NCBI GenBank assembly: GCA_934621385.1
Contig: CAKTUI010000006.1
Span: 5,464 to 69,463, forward strand
DNA: 64,000 nucleotides
Direction: 5' to 3'
DNA from: an uncultured Kiritimatiellota bacterium
Lineage (GTDB): Bacteria > Verrucomicrobiota > Kiritimatiellia > RFP12 > UBA1067
In this document: piece after piece, positions 26,153 to 35,171 of the stretch
Layout of the letters: each line of letters begins with the position of its first letter
Numbering within the stretch: the first letter of the stretch is position 1
The notes under the pieces: model-generated
Told to the model about the DNA's origin: nothing
What the model saw: the letters and a program-made list of their open reading frames with translations, nothing else
The model's database searches: none
Program-made: the position numbers and the translations under genes

Positions 26153-27561
26153 TTTGGGAAAACCCGAACCTCCCTCAAAACGAGGGGTTCCCGAACGGAT
26201 GCGCTGCCTACGATTCGAACGCCCTTGAACTTCCGATTCAGCACAATCTCACACACTCCTGTCTTTTCTGAGAATGAACCCGCTGGCCGCCAGTTCCGTC
26301 CATCGTGCGTAATGTAGACTTTGAACCCTGCCAGGTTCAGCACCTGCCCATCACCACCCGCATAAACGACAAGCCGCCCCCCGATGGGCGCGGCAAAATC
26401 CGCCTGCCACCAGTCTCCCCGCCCAAAAGAACGACAGGAGATATAGCACGTGGAATCCAAGCCATCAACGGCCCGCTCTGGCCCCGTTCGTCCATCTTTA
26501 CCCGGCATCGAAGCCTTGCAGGTCACATCACCGATGGACAACGGCACACCCGCAGAGCCGACTCGATTCATGGAATGTCTTCCACCTCGTGAAGTCGTCT
26601 TCGAAAACATCCAGTCCCATACGGACATTTCTCTCCATGCCCGATCCCAAGCGTTATGGCCGCTTTCGGGGAAAGTTGAAATGCGAAAATCCCCACCCCT
26701 CTCAATGACAACATCCCGAAGAGTCCTCGTACTCTCATCCTCTTCCAAACGGCCATATTGCCCCTCATTGTAAAGGAGATAATAATTACCCGGATCTTTC
26801 ATGGGAATCATCTCGGCCGGATGTTGGCAGCCAACTGGCACACTTGCAGCAAACCGTCCTGGATACTGACAGGGAAGCTCAAAGGCTACCACGCCCCCGA
26901 ATGAGAGGCCCGTCAAATACACGCGGCTTGCATCGATGGGCGGCGAACGCATTTCACGAATCAACGCGTACATTAGGTCACAAATCAACCTTGATAGTGC
27001 CTTGGTGTGTTCAGGTACACAGGCGCGTATGACAGCCCCCTTGGGCAACATCGGTGCCACGAGGTAGCAGGGGTGACGCGACTGAAAGCGAGACGATGCC
27101 ACCACCGAAAAGATGGTCTTCTGATGGAACTGGTCCACAAGGTTTGTCCCGTGCTCACCCGTGCCGCCAAAATAAAGAAGTAGAGGAACCGGTTTTCGGA
27201 TTGACGCATTCGGGCGAAACAAAAGGTAGGGCAACGAGTCGATTTCCCGATTTGGAGATTTCGGAGTCCGTACACGCGCTCCACCCTTCTCCGCCATTTC
27301 CCCGTCCCCATCTGATTCTGGCTCATTGATCACTGGGTTTCGCTGAAACCACCAGGCGGACAAATTGTAGTTGGACATTTCCTTCTGTAGGGCCGAATCC
27401 GCCTCATAAGCCGAGATTGTCCCGGGAAAGCCCTCCCCGAGTTCGGGGATCGAACCGTATACACAGGCAACGCTCAAACTCCACAACAAAAATACAAAAA
27501 GTAATCTTGTTCTTATGATCACTTTGAGCACAAGCTTACATTTGACAAAGAAGACCCTCAT
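26149..27561 (-). CDS. Secreted alpha/beta hydrolase with C-terminal discoidin-like domain
   Basis: 470 residues from ATG 27561 (an upstream ATG at 27603 would add 14). N-terminal signal with hydrophobic core LLFVFLLWSLSVACVYG. The hydrolase domain (~105-320) resembles feruloyl-esterase/PHB-depolymerase-type enzymes: PLLLYFGGTGEHG, nucleophile GLSFGG, and a late His (FPESGHNAWD). Residues ~340-470 look like an F5/8 type C (CBM32-type) sugar-binding module: AVDGLDSTCYIS, WWQADFAAPIGGRLVVY, FKVYITHDGRNW. Together this suggests an esterase acting on polysaccharides outside the cytoplasm. Confidence 0.78.
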   Translation of the reverse strand: MRVFFVKCKLVLKVIIRTRLLFVFLLWSLSVACVYGSIPELGEGFPGTISAYEADSALQKEMSNYNLSAWWFQRNPVINEPESDGDGEMAEKGGARVRTPKSPNREIDSLPYLLFRPNASIRKPVPLLLYFGGTGEHGTNLVDQFHQKTIFSVVASSRFQSRHPCYLVAPMLPKGAVIRACVPEHTKALSRLICDLMYALIREMRSPPIDASRVYLTGLSFGGVVAFELPCQYPGRFAASVPVGCQHPAEMIPMKDPGNYYLLYNEGQYGRLEEDESTRTLRDVVIERGGDFRISTFPESGHNAWDRAWREMSVWDWMFSKTTSRGGRHSMNRVGSAGVPLSIGDVTCKASMPGKDGRTGPERAVDGLDSTCYISCRSFGRGDWWQADFAAPIGGRLVVYAGGDGQVLNLAGFKVYITHDGRNWRPAGSFSEKTGVCEIVLNRKFKGVRIVGSASVREPLVLREVRVFPK

Positions 27562-27568
27562 CTCTTTG

Positions 27569-28105
27569 CTAAAAGGAAAAAGAGATTGGCTCTGGCTGGG
27601 CATAAAACTTTCTAAATATTAACTTTCCCTCTTCATCAAATAGGCATCCAAGCCCATACCGATAACCATTACTCACACTAAAGTATTCCTGAATCAATCC
27701 ATTCTTGTTAAACTTCAGGTTTAAGCCTGAGGGTAATTGAATAAAGCGATTGGGCTTTCCATCGGCATAGTAGGAGGCATAAAGACCGACTCCCATCTGA
27801 TTCGTCTCAATTACCTCCTTAACAAGATTAGAACTTTGCCACAAATACACGAACTCATACGCATTAGAGGCCAAAGTTCCCCTTATCTTCAAAAGATCAT
27901 TCGTTCTAACTGATGAAATAACCTGATAATTTCTCATAGCATCACGCGATGAAACATTCAACGATTTCATTCTCTCGTATGCAACCATCTGTCGCTGTTT
28001 CAGCATATCCAATTCTTCGGGAGTCAATCCCGCAAAAGAAACTCCGATGCCTATTCCTGTACAAATTAAGATAAAGACATTTATGCACTTCATAACGACA
28101 CTCAC
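27569..28105 (-). CDS. Small secreted protein of unknown function
   Basis: 178 residues (or 174 from the Met at residue 5). Signal peptide MKCINVFILICTGIGIGVSFAG. The mature part begins with a short helical stretch (LTPEELDMLKQRQMVAYERMK) followed by beta-rich sequence with YYADGKPNRFIQLPSG and FNKNGLIQEYFSVSNG, resembling MORN/toxin-immunity-type repeats (weak). Overlaps the upstream gene by 4 bp (ATGA), so it is part of the 29271 operon. Confidence 0.65.
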   Translation of the reverse strand: MSVVMKCINVFILICTGIGIGVSFAGLTPEELDMLKQRQMVAYERMKSLNVSSRDAMRNYQVISSVRTNDLLKIRGTLASNAYEFVYLWQSSNLVKEVIETNQMGVGLYASYYADGKPNRFIQLPSGLNLKFNKNGLIQEYFSVSNGYRYGLGCLFDEEGKLIFRKFYAQPEPISFSF

Positions 28106-29271
28106 TTTCTCTTGTTCAGCAAACGAAGATCCTCACCTAAATCTCCCGCATTCGAGACATCGTCTATTGTTCGGCTTATTCCTAATATCTCATACCTAAT
28201 TGAAGATGGATTATCTGGGACGCTTACCCCTGCCGACGACCCAACTTTAATTGCAGCGTCCGTACAATTAAATGTAGTGACAGCATATGTGCCAGGATTG
28301 GCCTTAAACTTTTCCACATATTGAAGCCCTTTAAGAAAACTTTTCATCCCAATCTCCCATTCATGAGAAACCTCTTCTGTGTGTTGTTCGTCAGGGATGA
28401 CAACAATTCCTGGCGCAGAAAGATGACGAGGATATTGTATTTTTTGTTTTGGATAGTACCCTGTTGGTTGATTTACTAATTCTTTCTGGACTCCTTCTTG
28501 GGCGATTTCGATATTTGAAGTTCTAAATTCCCACCATACATGTCCGACATCATAATTTCCATTCCTGTCTACTTCATACGGCTGCCGATCGCCCCCCTTG
28601 CCTGGCTGGTCGACATAAACAATGAAGGCCGTCCTAACAACTACAACCGTGTACTCATCATAATAAGCAGGAACCTTACTGCAAGTAGCCCGAATCCGAT
28701 ACTTCCCTATTGGCGGAAATTTCTTGCTCTTAATGAGCCGCAGAGTCAGCCCTTCACCAGACGGTCCACCATCACTACTCCAAACAACTGAAGAATCCCC
28801 AACATCACTGTCGGCAGTCAGTTTGAGTACTGCCGAATTATCCACCGTGGAGACATACCGTGCATGCTTCGCCTTCTCGACCGCCAACCGCTCCGTCTTG
28901 TCAATCGCCAACTTTATCAAAAGAATACGGCCACCAACCGGATCCTCCTTGCCTTTTGTCTCTTTCACTCGCCACTCAATTGTCTGCCCTATTGCAATCG
29001 TTCTCTTATTGGGGTTGGGCTTTAGGAGTACCCATTTCTTGGGATTCACTGCTGCGACCTCAATTTGTGCAACAAAATTACTCCCCGCACAATCACGGTC
29101 CACCGTCAAATAAAAATCCTCACCATTTAGATAAACTCCCAAAACGCCCTTTGTCCTGCATTCAACCGAGACGAAAGCGTTCGCCGCCCGATTTGAGCAC
29201 AAGGCAACAAAAGGGATAAGTAATCCCAAAAGAAATATGACGACTATCCTATATCGCCTCATTGCATTCAA
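28102..29271 (-). CDS. Secreted protein, possible permuted papain-like domain
   Basis: 389 residues with a signal peptide (VVIFLLGLLIPFVALCSNRA). Residues ~35-210 are beta-rich and may be Ig-like (SVVWSSDGGPSGEG...IGKYRIRATCS). The C-terminal ~170 residues contain GHVWWEF and, later, TTFNCTDAAIKVGSSAG: a His before a Cys at the start of a helix is the order found in circularly permuted NlpC/P60-papain folds. This is inference from spacing only. A promoter-like TATACT lies about 45 bp upstream (29318-29323). First gene of a three- or four-gene operon ending with the GT-C-like gene. Confidence 0.62.
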   Translation of the reverse strand: MNAMRRYRIVVIFLLGLLIPFVALCSNRAANAFVSVECRTKGVLGVYLNGEDFYLTVDRDCAGSNFVAQIEVAAVNPKKWVLLKPNPNKRTIAIGQTIEWRVKETKGKEDPVGGRILLIKLAIDKTERLAVEKAKHARYVSTVDNSAVLKLTADSDVGDSSVVWSSDGGPSGEGLTLRLIKSKKFPPIGKYRIRATCSKVPAYYDEYTVVVVRTAFIVYVDQPGKGGDRQPYEVDRNGNYDVGHVWWEFRTSNIEIAQEGVQKELVNQPTGYYPKQKIQYPRHLSAPGIVVIPDEQHTEEVSHEWEIGMKSFLKGLQYVEKFKANPGTYAVTTFNCTDAAIKVGSSAGVSVPDNPSSIRYEILGISRTIDDVSNAGDLGEDLRLLNKRK

Positions 29272-29422
29272 GACAGGCCGGACTTCATTGATGGTTTTCT
29301 TCTTACCCGAAAACAGGAGTATAGTCTAACATAACTGACCATCGCTCCGCAAGTGAATCCTCGCGACACTTCACACGATGTAGCGGCGTAGCTTTCCCCG
29401 CCTTTCGGGCTTTCCGTGTTCA

Positions 29423-29502
29423 ACGGTGCGCACGACAAGCCCGACTCGTGCGCATCCCTGTCGCCCATCATGCGCACCGCACAACGCCGCGATGCGCACG
29501 AC
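29423..29502. repeat. 22-bp-lattice array, TGCGCA-centred units
   Basis: Four TGCGCA palindromes start at 29427, 29449, 29471 and 29493, exactly 22 bp apart, each inside a wider 14-bp unit (consensus around CRTGCGCAYS). The second unit is in opposite orientation (CTCGTGCGCAT against ATGCGCACGAC). The array lies 7 bp downstream of the stop codon of the GH-A glycosidase gene. Confidence 0.8.
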
Positions 29503-29508
29503 GGCACA

Positions 29509-32500
29509 TCACTCAATGCGCAAGGCGCGGAGGCGCACCCCGGCACGCTGGGAGCCAAACGGCCTGAACTGCAAGTTGATGCGGGTAATCGCAACCGCGT
29601 CACTTGCGACGAGCCTCCTCAACGGAATACGAATCGTCTGCCAAGTCGTCGGGTCCGCGTCGACTTGCGCCCCCCGATCGGCCACGTACGCGCCCGACTT
29701 CTCTTCACCGTCCGCCGTCCGATAGCCGAACAGGAACTGCGGAGTCGCTGCAGGCTGCGTGGCCGCTCCAGCGGACGTCTCGCCCAAGTTGACTTCCACG
29801 ACAAAGCTGCGGTTCGTCACATCGTCCGCCGTCAGAGGAATCGCCTGGCGCAAGGCGGACGTGTTGCCCGCCCAATCGGAGGAGGCATCCGAGACCAGGA
29901 CGTCCACGACCCCGTCCTTCACCACCGTCTTGATTCCGCCCCAATTGACAAAATTCAAGTTATCCTCCGCAAAACCCGCAACGAACGGGTTCTCCGACGG
30001 CATCTCAAGCGACAGTGCGGCAATCATCACGCCCTTCGTCCTCTCTTCAAACAAGACCGAGGCGATGGACTTGCCGGGCTGCGGATTGCCGCGCCGCGCC
30101 ATCCAAAGCGTCTTCCCGGCATGATTGCGCCAGCCGACCAACTGGCGGTCATTCGGCTCCGCAAAATCAAGCGCGGCGGAAGTTCCGTCCGCATAGTTCA
30201 AACGGACGGTGAAAAGCGTCCCCTTCGCCCCATCGGGAACTGCATAGAGGACATGGACGGCATTCGCCTTGCCCTCGCTCGGAACAGTGATTGCGCCCCG
30301 ATCGAGGCCGATGCCCGAGCGTCCGTCATTCTGGTCAATGCGGATGAACTCGAACGGAATGCCCTCGCAGACCTGGCGACCCCATGGAATCTTCCCGAAG
30401 ACGTCCTCAAGCGCCACATTGGCCGCACGGCTCAAATCCACGAGTCGAACGCTGGCCGAATCGACCCAATAGGCATCCGTCGAGGCATCGGGACGATTCG
30501 CGGCAATCCAATCCGAGAGTCCGGCAAGAAACGTTGCGGGGGATTCCGGCTCCTGGGCGAGGCGACGGGGCGATCCGCGCAGGACAACCGGCTCAAAGGG
30601 CAGCAACTTCACCAGCAATTCGCCCGCATCCGTCCGCGTCACGCCCTTGCGGGTCGAGACATCCACCCATCCCCGGCAGTCCGCGCCGACGCTCTGCGGA
30701 TTCAGGCGAATGGCACGCGGCGCAAGGCCATGGTTGATGAGGATGAAGCCGGTGCCCCGCGCATTCCGCGCCGCCGCGCACTCGACATCGGGCAACTCCT
30801 CCCCGCTTCGCGCATCCGTAATGATGCAGGATGGGGCAATGCCAAGCCCTTCGGCGACCTGGCGGTAATAGGCGGCCGCCTCACGAGCCGACAGGCGACG
30901 GGGAAGATGGATGAGATGGCCGCGTCCAAGCGCCTGGTTCCGCCCTGTCACAAAAGCGGACGGATTCTTCTCGCCCCATTCCGTCAGATCCAGCTTGTTC
31001 TCGACGGTCAGAAGCGTGCCGCCCTTCTCCACCCAGCGGCGCAGGCGGTCGTTCGTTTCGGGGAGCGTCGCGTCCACGCCTGCCGCGACAAGGAGTTTGA
31101 CATCCTTCAGGTGCCGGGCATCGAGCTGTTCCTCATAAACGACCTTAATCGGCAGTCGGGCGGCCAGCAGAGCCAGCACCGCCTCACGCGTGTAGGTTGC
31201 GTTCGGGTGCTTTTCCGCACGATCGAGGCGTTCCGTCGGCTGGGAGATAAGGACGGCAATCGAATTCGTCAGACCACGAAAACGCGGCGTAAAGAGATCG
31301 TTCACGAGGGCAACATCCCGCGCCGCATCCTTGATGCCGGCAAAGGCCTCCGGCTTGACCGCCGCCGGATTGAGACATTCATAGGGCAGGACTTCGGCCA
31401 AAATCTGCGGTCCGTTCGGCTTCTTCCAGGTCCCATCCCTGCGTGGACGCCGCCCCCACTTAAAGTAGTAGAAACCATTGATGCCGCGAGCATACTCCTG
31501 AAGAATCGCCGCACGGTGATAGGAGCGCGTCGCCCCGAGATAGGTCTCGCCATCCACAATTGGACGATTCCCGGCAATGGCGAGACAGGCCAGCACCTCA
31601 TAGGGACCACCCCCGCCTGTCGGGGCCATGACAATGTCCGTCGTCTCGTTGGCGAGAAGCGGATTCACGAAGCCAAAGCCAATGCCCAGCGGCTGGAAGC
31701 AGGTCCGCGCCTCGGGGTCGACCTCACGGAGGGCCTCCTTGCCGCGTTTCATGCCCCGGGCGAAAAGCCGCTCATTGAACTTGATGCGGGCGACTTTCCG
31801 TGCCGCCGGTGGGGCATCCGCCGGAATTGACGCGGCAAATTTCTCAAACAGCTTGTCCGCAAGAGGCGTGTCGTCCTCGTATGTCGGCTCATTGAAAAGC
31901 TCGTAGACCATCGGCTTCACGCCATGCTCACGAAGTTCCTTCGCGCCACTCTGCCACATCTCCTTATAGAGGGTAAAGCCCTCTTCCGAAATCAGCGAAT
32001 AGGGCATAAAGTGGCAGGAACCGTGCGAAAAGGCATCCTTTGACGGTGGACGGCTGGGGTCGTAGGTCAATCCGCCATGCGACCAACCGGCGCACGTGAA
32101 GTCAACGAAGACCGGAAGCCCGCACTTGTAGTAGCCGTCGGCACACGCCCAGTCCAACTGCGCCCCGGCCTGCCAGAACCACCTCTCGGGACGATACTTG
32201 CGCAACCACGAGACGGAGACCTCACCGCCGGAGGCATTGAACCCAAGGCGATCGAACTGCTCACGGGTCGGCGGCTTCTCATAAAGCCACTCCCAACCGG
32301 GAATGTTCATGAAAAACGGCTCATATTCACTCAGACTGGGCACACCGTAGATGATGTTGCCGAACAGGAAAAGCGGCCGTCCGTCCTTCTGAAAGCCACC
32401 GCCCGCCGAAAAGGTCACGGACTCATCCTTCGACACCTGCGCCTGCGCGGCACCAGACACCGACAAAACTGAGAAGGATGAGAGAAAAAGAAGCAAAACG

Positions 32501-32544
32501 CATAGAAAGCGCCCCATTCCAAGATTGCCATTCGTCTTTCGCAT
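29509..32544 (-). CDS. Large secreted clan GH-A glycosidase (beta-galactosidase-like)
   Basis: 1011 residues with signal peptide (FLCVLLLFLSSFSVLSVSGAAQA). The barrel domain spans ~40-470: acid/base Glu in YELFNEPTY and nucleophile candidate Glu in IVDGETYLG, typical of clan GH-A. Then a GH42 trimerisation-like region (IAVLISQPTE, VKLLVAAGVDATLPETN, VEKGGTLLTVEN, GRGHLIHLPR; ~480-620) and C-terminal beta-rich modules (~680-1011) that likely bind sugar. Exact substrate unknown. ATG 32544 sits 7 nt after a TATACT box. Probably digests host or dietary glycans in the periplasm or outside. Confidence 0.83.
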   Translation of the reverse strand: MRKTNGNLGMGRFLCVLLLFLSSFSVLSVSGAAQAQVSKDESVTFSAGGGFQKDGRPLFLFGNIIYGVPSLSEYEPFFMNIPGWEWLYEKPPTREQFDRLGFNASGGEVSVSWLRKYRPERWFWQAGAQLDWACADGYYKCGLPVFVDFTCAGWSHGGLTYDPSRPPSKDAFSHGSCHFMPYSLISEEGFTLYKEMWQSGAKELREHGVKPMVYELFNEPTYEDDTPLADKLFEKFAASIPADAPPAARKVARIKFNERLFARGMKRGKEALREVDPEARTCFQPLGIGFGFVNPLLANETTDIVMAPTGGGGPYEVLACLAIAGNRPIVDGETYLGATRSYHRAAILQEYARGINGFYYFKWGRRPRRDGTWKKPNGPQILAEVLPYECLNPAAVKPEAFAGIKDAARDVALVNDLFTPRFRGLTNSIAVLISQPTERLDRAEKHPNATYTREAVLALLAARLPIKVVYEEQLDARHLKDVKLLVAAGVDATLPETNDRLRRWVEKGGTLLTVENKLDLTEWGEKNPSAFVTGRNQALGRGHLIHLPRRLSAREAAAYYRQVAEGLGIAPSCIITDARSGEELPDVECAAARNARGTGFILINHGLAPRAIRLNPQSVGADCRGWVDVSTRKGVTRTDAGELLVKLLPFEPVVLRGSPRRLAQEPESPATFLAGLSDWIAANRPDASTDAYWVDSASVRLVDLSRAANVALEDVFGKIPWGRQVCEGIPFEFIRIDQNDGRSGIGLDRGAITVPSEGKANAVHVLYAVPDGAKGTLFTVRLNYADGTSAALDFAEPNDRQLVGWRNHAGKTLWMARRGNPQPGKSIASVLFEERTKGVMIAALSLEMPSENPFVAGFAEDNLNFVNWGGIKTVVKDGVVDVLVSDASSDWAGNTSALRQAIPLTADDVTNRSFVVEVNLGETSAGAATQPAATPQFLFGYRTADGEEKSGAYVADRGAQVDADPTTWQTIRIPLRRLVASDAVAITRINLQFRPFGSQRAGVRLRALRIE

Positions 32545-32551
32545 AAGAGGA

Positions 32552-32557
32552 AGTATA
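32552..32557 (-). promoter_or_regulatory. Extended -10 promoter (TGGTATACT) of the glycosidase gene
   Basis: Minus strand GTATGGTATACTTCCTCTT then ATG at 32544; seven bases between. Confidence 0.75.
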
Positions 32558-32663
32558 CCATACCCCTTCTCCGGGGGTCAAGGGTGCCCGCTCGCAGAAA
32601 ATCGGCAAGTTGACGCGTGCGGGGCGTGGCCCCGCCAACCGAACGGGGGCAGGTAGAATATGG

Positions 32664-32669
32664 TATAAT
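32664..32669 (+). promoter_or_regulatory. Extended -10 promoter (TGGTATAAT) of the lpxC-like gene
   Basis: GAATATGGTATAATAAGCCCAA then ATG at 32678 is 8 nt after TATAAT. Divergent from the glycosidase promoter. Confidence 0.78.
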
Positions 32670-32677
32670 AAGCCCAA

Positions 32678-33703
32678 ATGCAGATGCCTGAATACAAGAT
32701 TGGAAGAACCGTATTCGGAAGCGAGGCCTCCATTGCCGCCGCCTACGAATCGTTTCGTGAACAGGAAATTGACGAGATTCGCCTTGCCGCCAACCGCGCT
32801 TCGCCTTTCCCCGCCAAGCGCATCACATTGGCTGGCGAAGCCTCCGTTGCCGGTGTCGGAACCTTCAAGGGCAGCGAGAAACAGGTCCTGACCTTCGCAC
32901 CAAGCGAGCGTCCCGGCTGGTGGATTCGCCGCATGGACCATCCCGAGCAACTGGATACCCAGGTGGACATCTCCAACCTCTGGACGAGCGCACAGAACCT
33001 CGTGCTTCGCTCGGGCAGTCCACACAACTACCTGCGCATGGTCGAGCACATCATCGCCCTCAAGGCCGGCCTCGGCCTGGACGATGTCCTGCTGAAGGTC
33101 AAGAGCGGCGACCCGCCCCTCTTCGACCAGTCCTCGCTGCCGCTCATCAAGGCCGTCGACCACGCGAAGACATGCGCACGCGCCGCGGACGCGACCTATG
33201 TCACGGTCAGGGAGCCTGTCGCCTTCGGCGGAAAACGCGGCGATTTTCTGCTCTTCTTCCCAGCCAAGGAAGGCCAACGCAACCTCCGCATCGACTGCGC
33301 CATTTCATGGAACACCGTCATCGGCAAGCAACGCGTCCTGTTTGACGTGACGCCCGAGACCTTCCGTTATGCCGCGCTCGCCCGGACGAATGCCACGCAC
33401 CGCCAGTACGTGCTCGCCAAGACCGTCGGCAAACTTTTTGCCGCGACGCGGAACTGGGGCTACAACGAGAAGAACATCCTCATTCACGGCCCGCGCAAGT
33501 TCTATACGGAGCCGCGCTTCCCCGTCAATGGCAAGTTCCTCGAACCCGTCTGGCATCGGGCGACGCTGGATCTCATGGCTGCGCTCTCGCTGACTGGCGC
33601 GGACCGCTTCATCGGCACGGTCGTCAGCTACCGCGCAGGACACACCCTTGATTGCGACGCCATTCGCGCCCTCTACAGAAACAACCTGATATGCTCAATC
33701 TGA
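32678..33703 (+). CDS. LpxC-like (UDP-3-O-acyl-GlcNAc deacetylase family) protein, divergent
   Basis: 341 residues. After a ~46-residue N-terminal extension, RITLAGEASVAGVGTFKG aligns with the LpxC start, MVEHIIALKAGLG (Glu123/His124) with the VEHLLSAL motif, and RAGHTLDCDAI with the GHxLN motif. But the second zinc motif HxxxD reads HRATLD, with one extra residue between His and Asp, and the conserved catalytic Asp that follows (IGDL) is Ala (MAAL). So it may be a modified or inactive LpxC, or act on another substrate. The dnaQ-like gene starts inside its 3' end. Confidence 0.78.
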   Translation: MQMPEYKIGRTVFGSEASIAAAYESFREQEIDEIRLAANRASPFPAKRITLAGEASVAGVGTFKGSEKQVLTFAPSERPGWWIRRMDHPEQLDTQVDISNLWTSAQNLVLRSGSPHNYLRMVEHIIALKAGLGLDDVLLKVKSGDPPLFDQSSLPLIKAVDHAKTCARAADATYVTVREPVAFGGKRGDFLLFFPAKEGQRNLRIDCAISWNTVIGKQRVLFDVTPETFRYAALARTNATHRQYVLAKTVGKLFAATRNWGYNEKNILIHGPRKFYTEPRFPVNGKFLEPVWHRATLDLMAALSLTGADRFIGTVVSYRAGHTLDCDAIRALYRNNLICSI

Positions 33704-34506
33704 AACTTACGCGCCCACTCATCGTCTTCGACATTGAGTCGACCGGGACATCCCCGCGCCGCGATCGCATCATCGAGCTTGCGGCCATCAAGGTCATGCC
33801 CGACGGAACCGAAGTCCCGATGTGCTGGCTTCTGAACCCGACCATCCCGATTCCGCCCGAAACGACGGCCATCCACGGCATCACGGACGAACTCGTGAAG
33901 GACTGCCCGACGTTTGCGGATATGTCGAAATGGATTTTCGACTACTTCAAGGACTGCGACCTCTCGGGCTTCAATTCGGACCGCTTTGACATTCCGATTC
34001 TTGAGGAGGAGTTCGCTCGGTGCGGACTGAACTTCGCCTCCTCCGCACGCAAGCACGTTGATGTGCAGCGCATCTATCACCGCAAGGAGCCTCGCGACCT
34101 CACCTCCGCCGTCAAGTTCTACTGTAACCGTCCTCACACGGGCGCACATGGTGCCGAGGCGGATACACGTGCCACGCTGGACGTGCTGAAGGCGCAACTT
34201 GAGAAGTACGACGATCTGCCGAAGTCGGTGGACGAGATGGACGAATACCTCGTGCCGCACGATCCGCTGAACGCCGATCGCCAGGGCATGCTGCGCTGGA
34301 AGGATGGGGAACTCTGCATCAACTTCGGTAAGAAGAAAGGCGAACCTCTTCGGCGCATGATGTTGAATGAGCCAGGCTACCTGCGCTGGATTGTCAAGGG
34401 CGACTTTGACACCGACGTGCGGATGATTGTGCAGGATCTCGTTGAGAACGGACGGCTTCCGCCCATTCCTCCCGAGGCACGAAAGCCGACCACGCCAGCC
34501 AAGTGA
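33691..34506 (+). CDS. DnaQ-family DEDDh 3'-5' exonuclease
   Basis: 271 residues. Exo I motif FDIESTGTSPRRDRIIE (Asp/Glu), Exo II Asp in FNSDRFDIPIL, and Exo III HGAEADTRATLDVL (His and Asp) give the DEDDh set. The C-terminal ~90 residues (for example LRWKDGELCINFGKKKGEPL, YLRWIVKGDF) resemble the DUF3820-like 'exonuclease with GxF' extension seen in several PVC and Bacteroidetes proteins. ATG 33691 overlaps the lpxC-like gene by 13 bp. Likely DNA repair or RNA/DNA end trimming; proofreading role is possible. Confidence 0.87.
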   Translation: MLNLKLTRPLIVFDIESTGTSPRRDRIIELAAIKVMPDGTEVPMCWLLNPTIPIPPETTAIHGITDELVKDCPTFADMSKWIFDYFKDCDLSGFNSDRFDIPILEEEFARCGLNFASSARKHVDVQRIYHRKEPRDLTSAVKFYCNRPHTGAHGAEADTRATLDVLKAQLEKYDDLPKSVDEMDEYLVPHDPLNADRQGMLRWKDGELCINFGKKKGEPLRRMMLNEPGYLRWIVKGDFDTDVRMIVQDLVENGRLPPIPPEARKPTTPAK

Positions 34507-34511
34507 GAGAG

Positions 34512-34540
34512 AAGTGCCGCCGGAGTTCCGGCGGCACTTT
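34512..34540 (+). terminator. Rho-independent-type terminator
   Basis: AAGTGCCGCCGGA / TCCGGCGGCACTT, a near-perfect 12-13 bp stem with a tiny loop, followed by TTTGAC, 5 bp after the exonuclease stop. Confidence 0.75.
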
Positions 34541-34673
34541 GACTTCACCCACCTTTCCAGCGCAGCAGTTTTCGACTGAACCTATTGCCCCGCCGAGAAA
34601 ATCGGGAAGCGACATTTCCCATAGAATTGGGGCTTTTCCACATTCCCCCCTTGCCAAAACCCGAAAAACTTGG

Positions 34674-34679
34674 TACATT
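34674..34679 (+). promoter_or_regulatory. Promoter of the HU gene (TTGCCA-17-TACATT)
   Basis: TTGCCA at 34651-34656, a 17-bp spacer and TACATT preceded by TTGG. It has both hexamers and an approximately 50-nt leader with a normal ribosome binding site, unlike the near-leaderless promoters elsewhere. Confidence 0.7.
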
Positions 34680-34733
34680 ATGCACCAAACACGAGGGAAG
34701 TGTTCTCTTGTGATACAAAAAGGATCAAGAACA

Positions 34734-35057
34734 ATGGCTAAGTGTAAGAAAGAAGTCCCGACCACCAAGAGTGGTATTATGGCCGCGCTCGCCGAGGCCG
34801 CTGGCATCACCAAGGCCCAGGCCGTGACAGTCTATGAGACGCTCATCTGTCTCGCCTACGAGGGTGCTCGTGCGAACGAGAAGGGTTGGGTCATTCCTGG
34901 CCTTGGCAAGCTCCTCATCAAGAAGCAGGGTGCGCGTAAGGTTCGCAATCCGCAGACTGGCGAGGAAATCAAGAAGCCCGCGTGCAAGGTCGCGAAGTTC
35001 CGTCTCGCGAAGGCCGCGAAGGACGCCCTTGTTCCGCCGAAGGCCGCGAAGAAGTAA
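34734..35057 (+). CDS. HU-family DNA-binding protein
   Basis: 107 residues. HU/IHF core with the DNA-arm signature VRNPQTGEEIKKPA (~residues 70-83) and an N-terminal helical dimerisation part (SGIMAALAEAAGITKAQAVTVYETL). The C-terminus is Lys/Ala-rich. Start at ATG 34734 preceded by AAAAAGGA. It should be an abundant nucleoid protein; own promoter and terminator make it monocistronic. Confidence 0.9.
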   Translation: MAKCKKEVPTTKSGIMAALAEAAGITKAQAVTVYETLICLAYEGARANEKGWVIPGLGKLLIKKQGARKVRNPQTGEEIKKPACKVAKFRLAKAAKDALVPPKAAKK

Positions 35058-35075
35058 TCCGCCTTCGAGCACAAG

Positions 35076-35114
35076 AACTGGCGCGCACCCCCTTGGAGTC
35101 CGCGCCAGTTTTTT
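35076..35114 (+). terminator. Rho-independent terminator of the HU gene
   Basis: AACTGGCGCG (35076-35085) pairs with CGCGCCAGTT (35101-35110), followed by TTTTTTATT. Confidence 0.85.
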
Positions 35115-35171
35115 ATTGCCCAACCTACCGTGAGACTGCTCACTATCAAGGATCGACACTCATCCCCAAGC

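Noticed and set aside
29416..31830. 804-codon open frame on the plus strand
   Set aside because: Shadow of the GC-rich glycosidase gene on the other strand; no domain or start signals.
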